Positions 24,536 to 32,350 of a stretch of DNA of 64,000 bases are shown here, piece after piece. Both the position numbers and the translations under genes were made by a program. This DNA is from an uncultured Anaerolineae bacterium. GTDB lineage: Bacteria > Chloroflexota > Anaerolineae > J036 > Brachytrichaceae. The notes below the pieces were generated by a model. The model ran no database searches, had not been told where the DNA came from, and worked only from the letters and a program-made list of their open reading frames with translations. The stretch covers positions 1 through 64,000 of the forward strand of contig CALGMA010000031.1 of NCBI GenBank assembly GCA_937959265.1, written 5' to 3'. Every line of letters begins with the position of its first letter. The first letter of the stretch is position 1.

Positions 24536-26749
24536 ATGGCCAGCAAAAATCAATCCGTTTCGACCGAGCGTTACTACTACGCTGATGGACACAAGGTGCC
24601 ACTGAACGTGTCGGCGCGCTTCCTGGCGATCCGCGGGACCGGCGAAGGAGCGTCGGCACGCAGCGTGGCGGCCGGCATCGCCGAGCGCCTATCCACCATG
24701 TCCGCGCCGGCGCAAGTGCTGGAAGTGCCGGAGTATTCGCTCACGGTGATCGCACTGCCGCCTGCAACCGCCGGCGCAGCCATGGCAAAGGCCGGAGAAG
24801 CTGGCCTGGAGACATTGCGCGCGATGGTCGCCGCCGAACCCGGCGTGGCAGCCGGCCCGCAGGTGTACGAGCCAGCAACCGAAGAGGCCGACGTCGCCCT
24901 CGTACCAGTCGGCGAAATCCTGGTCAAGTTCAAGCCAGACGCCGGCAAAGAAGCTCAGCGCAAGCTGCTAGACAAATACAACCTGGCGGTCAAGCAGCAC
25001 GACTATCCAGAGCCGGGTGTAGACCTGATGATAGCCGAGAAAGGCGACCTCGACGTCATCAGCATCGCGAATGCGTTGCAAGAGAACCCACTGGTGGAGT
25101 TCGCTCAGCCGAATTTCGTCCATCTCGCGCCCCGACCGGGCGAAGCGCTGGCCAACGGTGCGCCAACCCACATCCTGCGCGAGCCGATGATCGAGGAGTT
25201 CAGCGCATTCGACCGCACCATCACCACCGCGCTTGCCGAGGAAGAAGGGGCGCTCGCCGGTCCGGCAGCGCCATCCGATCCGGGGTTTGCCTCACAGTGG
25301 AACCTGCGGAAGATCAAGGCACCCGAAGCATGGGACATCTCACCAGGCAACCCCGGCATCTCCATCGCGATCCTCGACGAAGGCTGCGACATGACCCACG
25401 AGGACATCGTCTACAAGCTGCCGGGATACGATGCATTTGCCGGCGATGACAACCCGCAGCCCGACGGCAACGACGCCCACGGCACGGCCTGCGCCGGCGT
25501 GGCCGCCATGCCAATCAACGGCAAGGGCGGAGTTGGGGTTGCACCCGGCTGCAAGATCGTCGGCATTCGCATCGCCAAGGGTATCGGCGGCGGCTTTTGG
25601 AGCACCACCGACGCCAAGGTAGCCGACGGCATCTATAAGGCCGTGCAAGCGCCGCGCAGCGCCGACGTGCTCTCCAACTCGTATAGCGTCTCGCCCAGCA
25701 CCGTGGTGACCAACGCGTTCAAGTATGCGCAGACGCACGGTCGCGGCGGCAAGGGATGCCCCATCGCCGCCGCCGCGGGCAATAGCAATGCGCCGCCTGT
25801 GATCTACCCCGCTCGCCTGTCGCCAACCATCCCTGGCCTCATGGCCGTCAGCGCCACCAACGAGTGGGACCAGCGCAAGAGCAAGACCAGCCTGGACGGC
25901 GAGACGTGGTGGGGTTCGAGCTACGGACCCGAGGTGGACTGCGCCGCGCCGGGCGTGCATATCTACGCGCCGGACATCACCGGCCCGGCCGGCTATAGCA
26001 GCGGCAAATACGTCTCCAACTTCAACGGCACTTCGTCGGCCACGCCGCACGTCGCCGGCTTGATGGCCCTGATCCTGTCGGTGGATCCGGCGCTGCGTTC
26101 ATGGGAGGTGGAAGAGATCATCAAGCGGACAGCGGACGACCTCGGCCCGGCCGGGCGCGACCCGGAATTCGGCTTCGGCCGCATCAACTGCCGCCGCGCA
26201 TTGGAGGCTGCCTCGAAGATCTGGTACGAGATCTCGGTCACCCCGGTCTTCCTCGGCACAGGCAGGGAATGCTACATGCGGATCAACGTGCGCATGTATA
26301 ACCCCGGCATCAACACCGTCCGACTGGATGCGCTCACGGTCACCTCGCATAACCCAACGTGGACTGCAGAGATTGACCGCTTCGAGTACCGCCCTAATCC
26401 GGGCAACGTGCTGGCACCGTTCACCAGCCAGGACGTGCGTTTCAACGGCATCCTGTTGAAGGCCAACGGCAACCAGTCGGCGTGGAGCTATCGCTGGGCG
26501 CTCAACTGGAGCTACACCTTCTGGCGACCAAGCGCACCAGGCCTGCCGCTCACGGCGGCGGCCAGCACCGATGAGTCGTCTGGGATGCGCGTGAACGCCG
26601 ATCCGGTGAAGGGCAGCCGGGAGGGTTCAGCTTCAACCGGCGCTGCACCGGAGAAGAGCGGTCACCTGGCACCTCTAGCGCAAGATGCGCCGGGCGATTC
26701 GATCACCGTGGATCGCCAGACGCGCCAGATCACAATCGTCGTGCGGTGA
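24536..26749 (+). CDS. Subtilisin-family (S8) serine protease with N-terminal prodomain
   Basis: 737 aa. The catalytic triad is visible: D281 in SIAILDEGCDMTHEDIV, H315 in NDAHGTACAGVA, S500 in FNGTSSATPHVAGLMALILS; the oxyanion Asn lies in AAAAGNSNAPP. Residues ~105-200 resemble the fervidolysin-type inhibitor prodomain (VGEILVKFKPDAGKEAQRKL, ALQENPLVEFAQPNFVHLAP). A C-terminal beta-rich region (from ~560) may be a carbohydrate- or protein-binding module. No Sec or Tat signal peptide is recognisable at MASKNQSVSTERYYYADGHK, unusual for a protease of this type. It converges on the 7TM regulator gene. Confidence 0.9.
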   Translation: MASKNQSVSTERYYYADGHKVPLNVSARFLAIRGTGEGASARSVAAGIAERLSTMSAPAQVLEVPEYSLTVIALPPATAGAAMAKAGEAGLETLRAMVAAEPGVAAGPQVYEPATEEADVALVPVGEILVKFKPDAGKEAQRKLLDKYNLAVKQHDYPEPGVDLMIAEKGDLDVISIANALQENPLVEFAQPNFVHLAPRPGEALANGAPTHILREPMIEEFSAFDRTITTALAEEEGALAGPAAPSDPGFASQWNLRKIKAPEAWDISPGNPGISIAILDEGCDMTHEDIVYKLPGYDAFAGDDNPQPDGNDAHGTACAGVAAMPINGKGGVGVAPGCKIVGIRIAKGIGGGFWSTTDAKVADGIYKAVQAPRSADVLSNSYSVSPSTVVTNAFKYAQTHGRGGKGCPIAAAAGNSNAPPVIYPARLSPTIPGLMAVSATNEWDQRKSKTSLDGETWWGSSYGPEVDCAAPGVHIYAPDITGPAGYSSGKYVSNFNGTSSATPHVAGLMALILSVDPALRSWEVEEIIKRTADDLGPAGRDPEFGFGRINCRRALEAASKIWYEISVTPVFLGTGRECYMRINVRMYNPGINTVRLDALTVTSHNPTWTAEIDRFEYRPNPGNVLAPFTSQDVRFNGILLKANGNQSAWSYRWALNWSYTFWRPSAPGLPLTAAASTDESSGMRVNADPVKGSREGSASTGAAPEKSGHLAPLAQDAPGDSITVDRQTRQITIVVR

Positions 26750-26768
26750 AGAAACACAACCGCTATCG

Positions 26769-28874
26769 CTATTGCGGCGATGCAGAAGAGCCGGCTGTCA
26801 CGGTCGGCTCTTCCATTTCATGTTCATGGCCCAGGCGCGAATGCGCGCCGACGTCCGGCGGCAACCACACGGCCTGCTGCTCGCGCTTGCGCGCCTCGCG
26901 CTCCATCTCCGCCACAATGCGCGCGACCTCCTCGAAGGCGGCACGCTGCTTGCGATACAGGTCACTTTCGCTCATCACCAGCTTACGCGCCACATCGCGC
27001 ACCTTCATGTTCTGCATAATCTTGAGTTCGAGGATGTTGTAAAGCATCCACTCGGCGGCGGTGAAACTACGCGTGCCATCCGGCTTCAAGCGTTCGATGG
27101 CTTCGGCCAGCACGCGGCGCAGCGCTTTGGTGGCGTTGCCATTCTCCTGCTTTATCGCCTCACTCACCACGCGCAGGTTGAGCAAAGGCGACTCAGCCAG
27201 CTTGGGCCCGCCCCAGTACTGACTGAGCGCGTCGCGCACCAGTTGGGTGAAATCATCGTGGTTATCCACCGGGACGCGTTCGAAGTCGGCAACGGTAGGC
27301 GCAGCCGGGTTGCGTGTGCCGGCCATGCGCCGTTGCATGTCATCCGCTTCTGGCACCAGTCGTTCCAGCGCCTCGAAGGCGCGACGCTGCTTGGAGGCAT
27401 CTTCCAGGGCGCGCGCAGCCTGTGATACTAGCACCACCACGCCTTCGCGTTCCTCATCGCTCAGGTCCGGCTCTGCAGTGCGTGCAGCTAGTCCCATCAC
27501 CCCCAGCACCTCATGATGATCCTGCGAGCGCAGCGGGATCAACCAGTAGCCACCCCACACGATGAAGTCATTTTCGACTTCGAAGGCACGGCGAGAAGGC
27601 GCATGTTGGCCATTCGCGCCGTTGGCGGCTCGCCCCGGCTGGAGTGTCGTCGCCGAGCGGACGGCGTCGGGTGGTACGGGCAATGCACCGTGCGCGCCGT
27701 CTGACGCGAAGTTGCCGATGATCACGTTGATCGGCGCAGCACAGGCGTCCCGCTCGTCGGTCAGGCAGGTCGTAATAAACGCCGTTCGTGCCCGCAGCAG
27801 GTCGCACAGCGCGGCAAGGATATTTTCCAAATACTGGGTGAGGTCCGACGTCGTCATCAGCCGAGCGCTGAACTGCTGTAAACGACGCACCTCTTCAGCG
27901 TCGTCGCCGGCGATCAGCCGGTCGAGCGTCGGTTGCACCATGTCGATGAACCATTGCACCATCAGGATGATCGTCGCCGCAGCGACCAGGCCGATGAACG
28001 CGCCAGGCAAATCGAGCCAGCGTTCGACGCGCGTGCTGAGTACGAAAGCCGTAATGACGGCCGCCGCCGTCAGCGGCCCGCGGATCAGATATTTCACCAT
28101 GCGCCGCTTGATCACCCGGTCGGGCGCGCTGGCGCCGAAGTAGGCCACCGTGTAACCCATGAACGTGATCGCCGCGCCGACGCCCATGTTGACGAGCAGG
28201 ATGCCGACCCATGGCAACAAATGGGGGAAAGCCGCCGGCCAGCCCACGGGCAACAAGTAGGGGAACATGCCGAGGGCCGGCGCAGCAAACGCTGCGGCAA
28301 AATAGGTCATGCGTCGCTTGCTCGTCGCGGTCAACGAGCGCCGGCGCGCCTCGAAAACGTTGTATGTCGCCCAGGCGACGCTACCGAAGTAATAGAGCGT
28401 GAACGGGTAAAACAGCGGCCCCGGCGTGAGGTGCGTCAGCCCTTCCGTGGAGACGCCCGGCGTCGCGATAAGCGCAGTGATAAGGATAAGGACGAAGGTC
28501 GCTGCGCCGATCCCATAACCGATCTTGACGGCCAACTGTCGCAGCGGGGAGCTATCGCCCGTGGCGCGCAACAACGAGTCCGACAACGCCAGCGACGCCA
28601 CCGGGATGAACGCGATGCCGATCCATTGCAGGCGCAGCCAGAGTTCCGTGCTGTCTGTGCGCGGGTCGAGTTCCGACACTTGCGCGAGCAGGTCGCCCAG
28701 ATACGCGCCGATGACGCATAACAAGACGATGGCATAGTCGCGCGCGATCGGGCTGCGCCGGTTGTATAGCCCGATGTAGATCACCAGCGCGAACGCGGTG
28801 ACGAGGATGCCGGTGACCGTGATCCGGTTGAGCAGTTGAACAGCGCCTAATACAGCGCTCAGCAGTGCGTCCAT
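26769..28874 (-). CDS. 7TM receptor-like protein with GAF-like region, no kinase domain
   Basis: 701 aa. Residues ~15-330 hold about eight membrane helices and resemble the N-terminal 7TM region of bacterial histidine kinases (ILVTAFALVIYIGLYNRRSP, YAIVLLCVIGAYLGDLLAQ, LQWIGIAFIPVASLALSDSL). A GAF-like cytoplasmic region follows (~330-480: LQQFSARLMTTSDLTQYLEN, WLIPLRSQDHHEVLGVMGLA). There is no HisKA/HATPase module. Instead the C-terminus (~540-670) is helical and carries a helix-turn-helix-like segment, KVRDVARKLVMSESDLYRKQ, followed by a basic coiled stretch. It might be a one-component membrane regulator. It lies 18 bases behind the GNAT gene at the end of a minus-strand unit. Confidence 0.7.
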   Translation of the reverse strand: MDALLSAVLGAVQLLNRITVTGILVTAFALVIYIGLYNRRSPIARDYAIVLLCVIGAYLGDLLAQVSELDPRTDSTELWLRLQWIGIAFIPVASLALSDSLLRATGDSSPLRQLAVKIGYGIGAATFVLILITALIATPGVSTEGLTHLTPGPLFYPFTLYYFGSVAWATYNVFEARRRSLTATSKRRMTYFAAAFAAPALGMFPYLLPVGWPAAFPHLLPWVGILLVNMGVGAAITFMGYTVAYFGASAPDRVIKRRMVKYLIRGPLTAAAVITAFVLSTRVERWLDLPGAFIGLVAAATIILMVQWFIDMVQPTLDRLIAGDDAEEVRRLQQFSARLMTTSDLTQYLENILAALCDLLRARTAFITTCLTDERDACAAPINVIIGNFASDGAHGALPVPPDAVRSATTLQPGRAANGANGQHAPSRRAFEVENDFIVWGGYWLIPLRSQDHHEVLGVMGLAARTAEPDLSDEEREGVVVLVSQAARALEDASKQRRAFEALERLVPEADDMQRRMAGTRNPAAPTVADFERVPVDNHDDFTQLVRDALSQYWGGPKLAESPLLNLRVVSEAIKQENGNATKALRRVLAEAIERLKPDGTRSFTAAEWMLYNILELKIMQNMKVRDVARKLVMSESDLYRKQRAAFEEVARIVAEMEREARKREQQAVWLPPDVGAHSRLGHEHEMEEPTVTAGSSASPQ

Positions 28875-28892
28875 ACGATGCGTTGGCTTCGA

Positions 28893-29429
28893 TCACCTGA
28901 TTCTATACGCGAAGAATAGGGCGATGTCACGGCCCGCATAGTAATTATCGGCGTAGCCGCTGAAGCGCATGCCGCGCGTCTGGCAGAAACGCGTAGCTGG
29001 ATAGTTCTTGGTCTGCAGGCTCAACGTGACGCTGTGTAAGCCGGCGACGCGGGCTTGCGCAACAGCCGCGTGCAGCAACTGAGTGCCGATACCCTTGCGC
29101 CGCATGTGCGGCGCGACGGCGAACGCCGGGATCCAGCCGGTGTTGTGCCACGGCAACAGCGCCATGCCGATGTAACCGTAAATCTCATGGCTCGCCGGCG
29201 CTTGCATCACCCACAGATAGTCACAGCGGTGCAGGCAACGCCGAAGCACTTGTGGCTCATAGGGCGACGGCGTTTGGATCTGGCGTGGCAATTGCACCAA
29301 CCGGAAGGTGGCTATCTGTTCGCCAGCAGAGTTTTGCCCGCTCATTTGCCAGACGTGATCGGTGGTATAGCTGTGATCGAGCGCAAGGATGGCTTCCAGG
29401 TCAGCGAGTTCGGCAGGACGGATGCGCAT
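28893..29429 (-). CDS. GNAT-family N-acetyltransferase
   Basis: 178 aa from the ATG giving MRIRPAELADLEAIL; the longer frame overlaps the preceding gene and lacks family similarity. Typical GNAT features: the opening RPAELADLEAILALDHSYTT, IYGYIGMALLPWHNTGWIPA, and the acetyl-CoA loop VAPHMRRKGIGTQLLHAAVA (R-R-x-G-x-G/A), then HSVTLSLQTKNYPATRFCQT. The acceptor is not predictable. It begins two bases after the stop of the Ig-like membrane protein gene. Confidence 0.85.
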   Translation of the reverse strand: MRIRPAELADLEAILALDHSYTTDHVWQMSGQNSAGEQIATFRLVQLPRQIQTPSPYEPQVLRRCLHRCDYLWVMQAPASHEIYGYIGMALLPWHNTGWIPAFAVAPHMRRKGIGTQLLHAAVAQARVAGLHSVTLSLQTKNYPATRFCQTRGMRFSGYADNYYAGRDIALFFAYRIR

Positions 29430-29431
29430 GG

Positions 29432-30415
29432 TCAGGCAATTCTGATTTGGACGCTGCAATAGATGTTCGTATCCTGCCCCGCTGCGTCCACCAACGACAG
29501 CCGCAGGGTATAGATGCCGGGTGGGAAGAGGGAGGAGTCGAACCGGGGCATCAGCACGCCATCTTTGACAACATTGTAGTTCTCCCACAGAAATGCCCAA
29601 CCGGGGATGTTAGGGCGAAGGATTTCGAGCTTGTAGCGGCCAACGCCGCCGGGGAAATCGGCCGTGCCGCGCACCACGTAGATGCCGGACACGGTTTCAC
29701 CCGCGACGGGGCTGTCTATGCGCGCAGCAGTGGGATTCGGGCAATCTGCAACCAACACGTCGGCTGGCGGAGCAGTCGGCGCTGCCGTAGGCGTGGGCAG
29801 CGGGGTGAGCGTCGCCGTGGGCTCCGGCCGGGCCGCAGCGAATGCCGGCGTAGGCGTGGCGGTGACGACCACGATGAACGGCAACTGTTCCTGTGGTGGG
29901 GGCTGCGTGGGTGTGGGCGGCAGAGCCGGAGTTGCCGTCGCTGGAATCGGTGTCGGGGATGGGATGGGCGTCTGAGTGGGCGGAACGACCGGCGTCAGCA
30001 GTGCCGCGTTCGGATCCACCGTCGCGACGACAGCGAGGGCTTCAGCCGGCGTCGCCGTCATCTGCAACAACGCGGCAGCCAAGTCGGCAGTGGGGATCGG
30101 CGTCGGTTCGGCTGTGTGCACCTCGACCGTCGGCGTGAAGACGAGCGGGTTCTCGACTACCCCTGACGGCGCTTGGGACTCGGGCGCTACATTCGTCGCG
30201 ATCCAAATCGCCAGACCAAGGATCGCGAGAAGTCCAGCCTTTACCCAGGCATCCACGATGCGCTTGACGATGGCGCTGCGCTCCAAACGGAATATCGCCC
30301 GGCGTAATTCACGCAGCGAACTTAGACCGGTGAAGAGAAACGCCGCGCAACAAATCCCGATAATCGCGACGATCACCAGTCGCAGTTCGATCAGCAACCG
30401 CAGGATGACTTCCAT
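29432..30415 (-). CDS. Membrane-anchored hypothetical protein with Pro/Thr linker and C-terminal beta domain
   Basis: 327 aa. Two hydrophobic segments near the N-terminus (LRLVIVAIIGICCAAFLFTG and AGLLAILGLAIWIATNVA) are followed by a ~130-residue Pro/Thr/Ala linker (PVVPPTQTPIPSPTPIPATA and similar). The C-terminal ~100 residues are a beta-sandwich-like domain (NPTAARIDSPVAGETVSGIY, YKLEILRPNIPGWAFLWENY, GIYTLRLSLVDAAGQDTNIY) reminiscent of extracellular Ig-like modules. Probable topology: membrane hairpin with the domain outside. Function unknown. It lies between the PNP and GNAT genes. Confidence 0.65.
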   Translation of the reverse strand: MEVILRLLIELRLVIVAIIGICCAAFLFTGLSSLRELRRAIFRLERSAIVKRIVDAWVKAGLLAILGLAIWIATNVAPESQAPSGVVENPLVFTPTVEVHTAEPTPIPTADLAAALLQMTATPAEALAVVATVDPNAALLTPVVPPTQTPIPSPTPIPATATPALPPTPTQPPPQEQLPFIVVVTATPTPAFAAARPEPTATLTPLPTPTAAPTAPPADVLVADCPNPTAARIDSPVAGETVSGIYVVRGTADFPGGVGRYKLEILRPNIPGWAFLWENYNVVKDGVLMPRFDSSLFPPGIYTLRLSLVDAAGQDTNIYCSVQIRIA

Positions 30416-30462
30416 GAGCGCGATTGATAACCGCGGCCGGCGAGCCGGATCACCGAAGCCGC

Positions 30463-31326
30463 TCAGAGCATGTGCGGCAACACGCCGCGCACGATAGCGA
30501 ATATCTTGGGCGCGATCTGTGCGCTTGCCTGCATCACTTCTTCGTGCGAAGGCGGCTCGCCCTCATCCGCGCTCAGGCGCGCCACGTTGGTGATGCCGCT
30601 GAGGCCCAGCACGCGCAGGCCGGCATGCCGCGCCACGAGCACCTCATGCACCGTGGACATGCCGACGGCGTCTACGCCGATCATGCGCAGGAAGCGCAGC
30701 TCGGCCGGCGTCTCGAAGTTCGGCCCCGCCAGGCACACATAGACGCCCTGGTGCAGCAGGATGCCGGCAGCCTGTGCAGCCCGTACCGCGTGCTGGCGCA
30801 ATTCAGGATCATACGCCGTGGTCATCTCGGGAAAGCGGGGGCCGTATTCGTCCAGGTTCGGCCCAATCAACGGATTGTGGCCGGCCATGCCCACCAGGTT
30901 GATGTGATCGGTGATGAGCATCACGTCGGCGACGTTGAACGCGCGGTTGATGCCACCCGCCGCGTTGGTGACGATCATGTGGGTGGCGCCCATCGCGCGC
31001 GCCACACGCACCGGCAAGGTGACCTGCCACAGCGGATAGCCCTCGTAGAAATGCATCCGCCCCTGCATGATGGCCACCGGCACGCCGAACAACGTGCCGA
31101 TCACGAACTGGCCCTTGTGACCTTGGACGGTGGATCGCGCGAAGCCAGGGATATCTGCGTATGGGATGCGCATCGCATCCGCCACTTCGTCGGCCAGCGC
31201 ACCCAGGCCGCTGCCCAGGATGATGAGCACACGCCATGGGCGCGCATCCAGGCGGCGCAGATGCACCACCGCGGCCTCAATGGATTCGCGCGTTGTCTGT
31301 TGTATCGAAGCCGTTACATTTGCCAT
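30463..31326 (-). CDS. punA: Purine nucleoside phosphorylase (family 1, PNP/MTAP type)
   Basis: 287 aa, the length of trimeric PNPs. It phosphorolyses (deoxy)inosine and guanosine to base and ribose-1-phosphate. Signatures: phosphate-binding ILGSGLGALADEV, MQGRMHFYEGYPLWQV, TNAAGGINRAFNVADVMLIT with ITDHINLVGMAGHNPLIGPN, and the base pocket VGMSTVHEVLVARHAGLRVL with LGLSGITNVA (the conserved Asn of the purine site). The order and spacing are family-typical. It is an intracellular salvage enzyme, upstream of the Ig-like membrane protein on the same strand. Confidence 0.92.
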   Translation of the reverse strand: MANVTASIQQTTRESIEAAVVHLRRLDARPWRVLIILGSGLGALADEVADAMRIPYADIPGFARSTVQGHKGQFVIGTLFGVPVAIMQGRMHFYEGYPLWQVTLPVRVARAMGATHMIVTNAAGGINRAFNVADVMLITDHINLVGMAGHNPLIGPNLDEYGPRFPEMTTAYDPELRQHAVRAAQAAGILLHQGVYVCLAGPNFETPAELRFLRMIGVDAVGMSTVHEVLVARHAGLRVLGLSGITNVARLSADEGEPPSHEEVMQASAQIAPKIFAIVRGVLPHML

Positions 31327-31399
31327 GAGACGTACGCGACTATAGCGCGACGCACACAGCGATGCAACCGGTCTTCATCCCTCGCGCCCCACCAGGCAG

Positions 31400-32290
31400 T
31401 TACGAGTTGACAGGAACGAGTTTATTCTCTTTGTCCTGGCGCGGCCGATACATTTGCGTCGTCGCCAGGTTGGCATGGCCAAGCCACTCCTGCACACGCC
31501 GAATGTCCTCGCCATTGTTCAACATGTGCGCTGCGCGCGAGTGTCGCAATGTGTGCGGCGTCAGCTCACCCTCAATGCCGGCTTCCTGGGCATGCTGGCG
31601 TGTGAGCTGCCACACGGCCTGACGCGTTAACTTGCCCCCCAGCGGATTGATGAACACAAAGTCGGTGTTCGTGTCGTTCACCATGTCGCCGCGCGCATTC
31701 TCCAGATAGGCGCGCAACGCCGCCGATGCCTGTGGGGTGAGCGGGATAGTGCGCTGGCGCGTGCCGCGCCCCGCACAGCGCACGGTGTTCGCTTCGAGAT
31801 CCACATCGCCCAGGCGAAGGCTAATGGCCTCAGACACACGCATGCCGGTCGCGTAGATCACCTCGAGCAGCGCCCGGTCGCGCAACGAACGCGGCGGCGA
31901 CATCTTTGAAGCGCTCTCGAATAGGCGATTCACTTCTTCTTCGCTGAGCAGGCGGGGCGTGCGTTTCTCCACTTTTGGCGAACGCAGCCGCAGCGTTGGG
32001 TCCTCCGTCACCAACCCACGCTGACTCAGCCAGTGGAAGAAAGTCTTCAACGCAGCGACCTTGCGTGCGGTCGTTGAGGCCGTGTAGTTTTGTTCCGCAA
32101 GCCGCTGGACATAGGCCTCCATTGCATCGGTAGTTACGTTTGACCAATTCGCATCATGCGGCAGTGTTGCGCTCAAGTAATTGGTGAACTGCGTGAGGTC
32201 ATTGCGATAGGCCATGATCGTGTTGGCCGAAGCGCTACGCTCTGTTTGAAGGGATGCCAGAAATTCGTCAACCGTGCTGCGCCATTCCAT
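31400..32290 (-). CDS. Tyrosine recombinase, XerC/XerD-like
   Basis: 296 aa, the size of Xer recombinases. The SAM-like N-terminal domain (SANTIMAYRNDLTQFTNYLS) precedes a catalytic domain with R151 (ATGMRVSEAISLRLGDVD), H246 and R249 (TPHTLRHSRAAHMLNNGEDI), H272 (WLGHANLATTQMY) and nucleophile Y281. The beta-hairpin that normally carries the catalytic lysine (GKGxKxR) reads GRGTRQR, so Arg replaces Lys there. No att site, phage or integron gene is near, and the gene lies among housekeeping genes. It is therefore probably the chromosomal dimer-resolution recombinase rather than a mobile-element integrase. No dif-like site was identified. Confidence 0.85.
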   Translation of the reverse strand: MEWRSTVDEFLASLQTERSASANTIMAYRNDLTQFTNYLSATLPHDANWSNVTTDAMEAYVQRLAEQNYTASTTARKVAALKTFFHWLSQRGLVTEDPTLRLRSPKVEKRTPRLLSEEEVNRLFESASKMSPPRSLRDRALLEVIYATGMRVSEAISLRLGDVDLEANTVRCAGRGTRQRTIPLTPQASAALRAYLENARGDMVNDTNTDFVFINPLGGKLTRQAVWQLTRQHAQEAGIEGELTPHTLRHSRAAHMLNNGEDIRRVQEWLGHANLATTQMYRPRQDKENKLVPVNS

Positions 32291-32350
32291 AAGTGGTCAC
32301 CTGATAGGGGATTATACAGGACACCCGTTGGAGTCAAATCGAAGCGCTCA

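Noticed and set aside
31400-32290. Tyrosine recombinase considered as evidence of a prophage or integrative element
   Set aside because: Neighbours are housekeeping genes and no attachment repeats or other mobile functions were seen.
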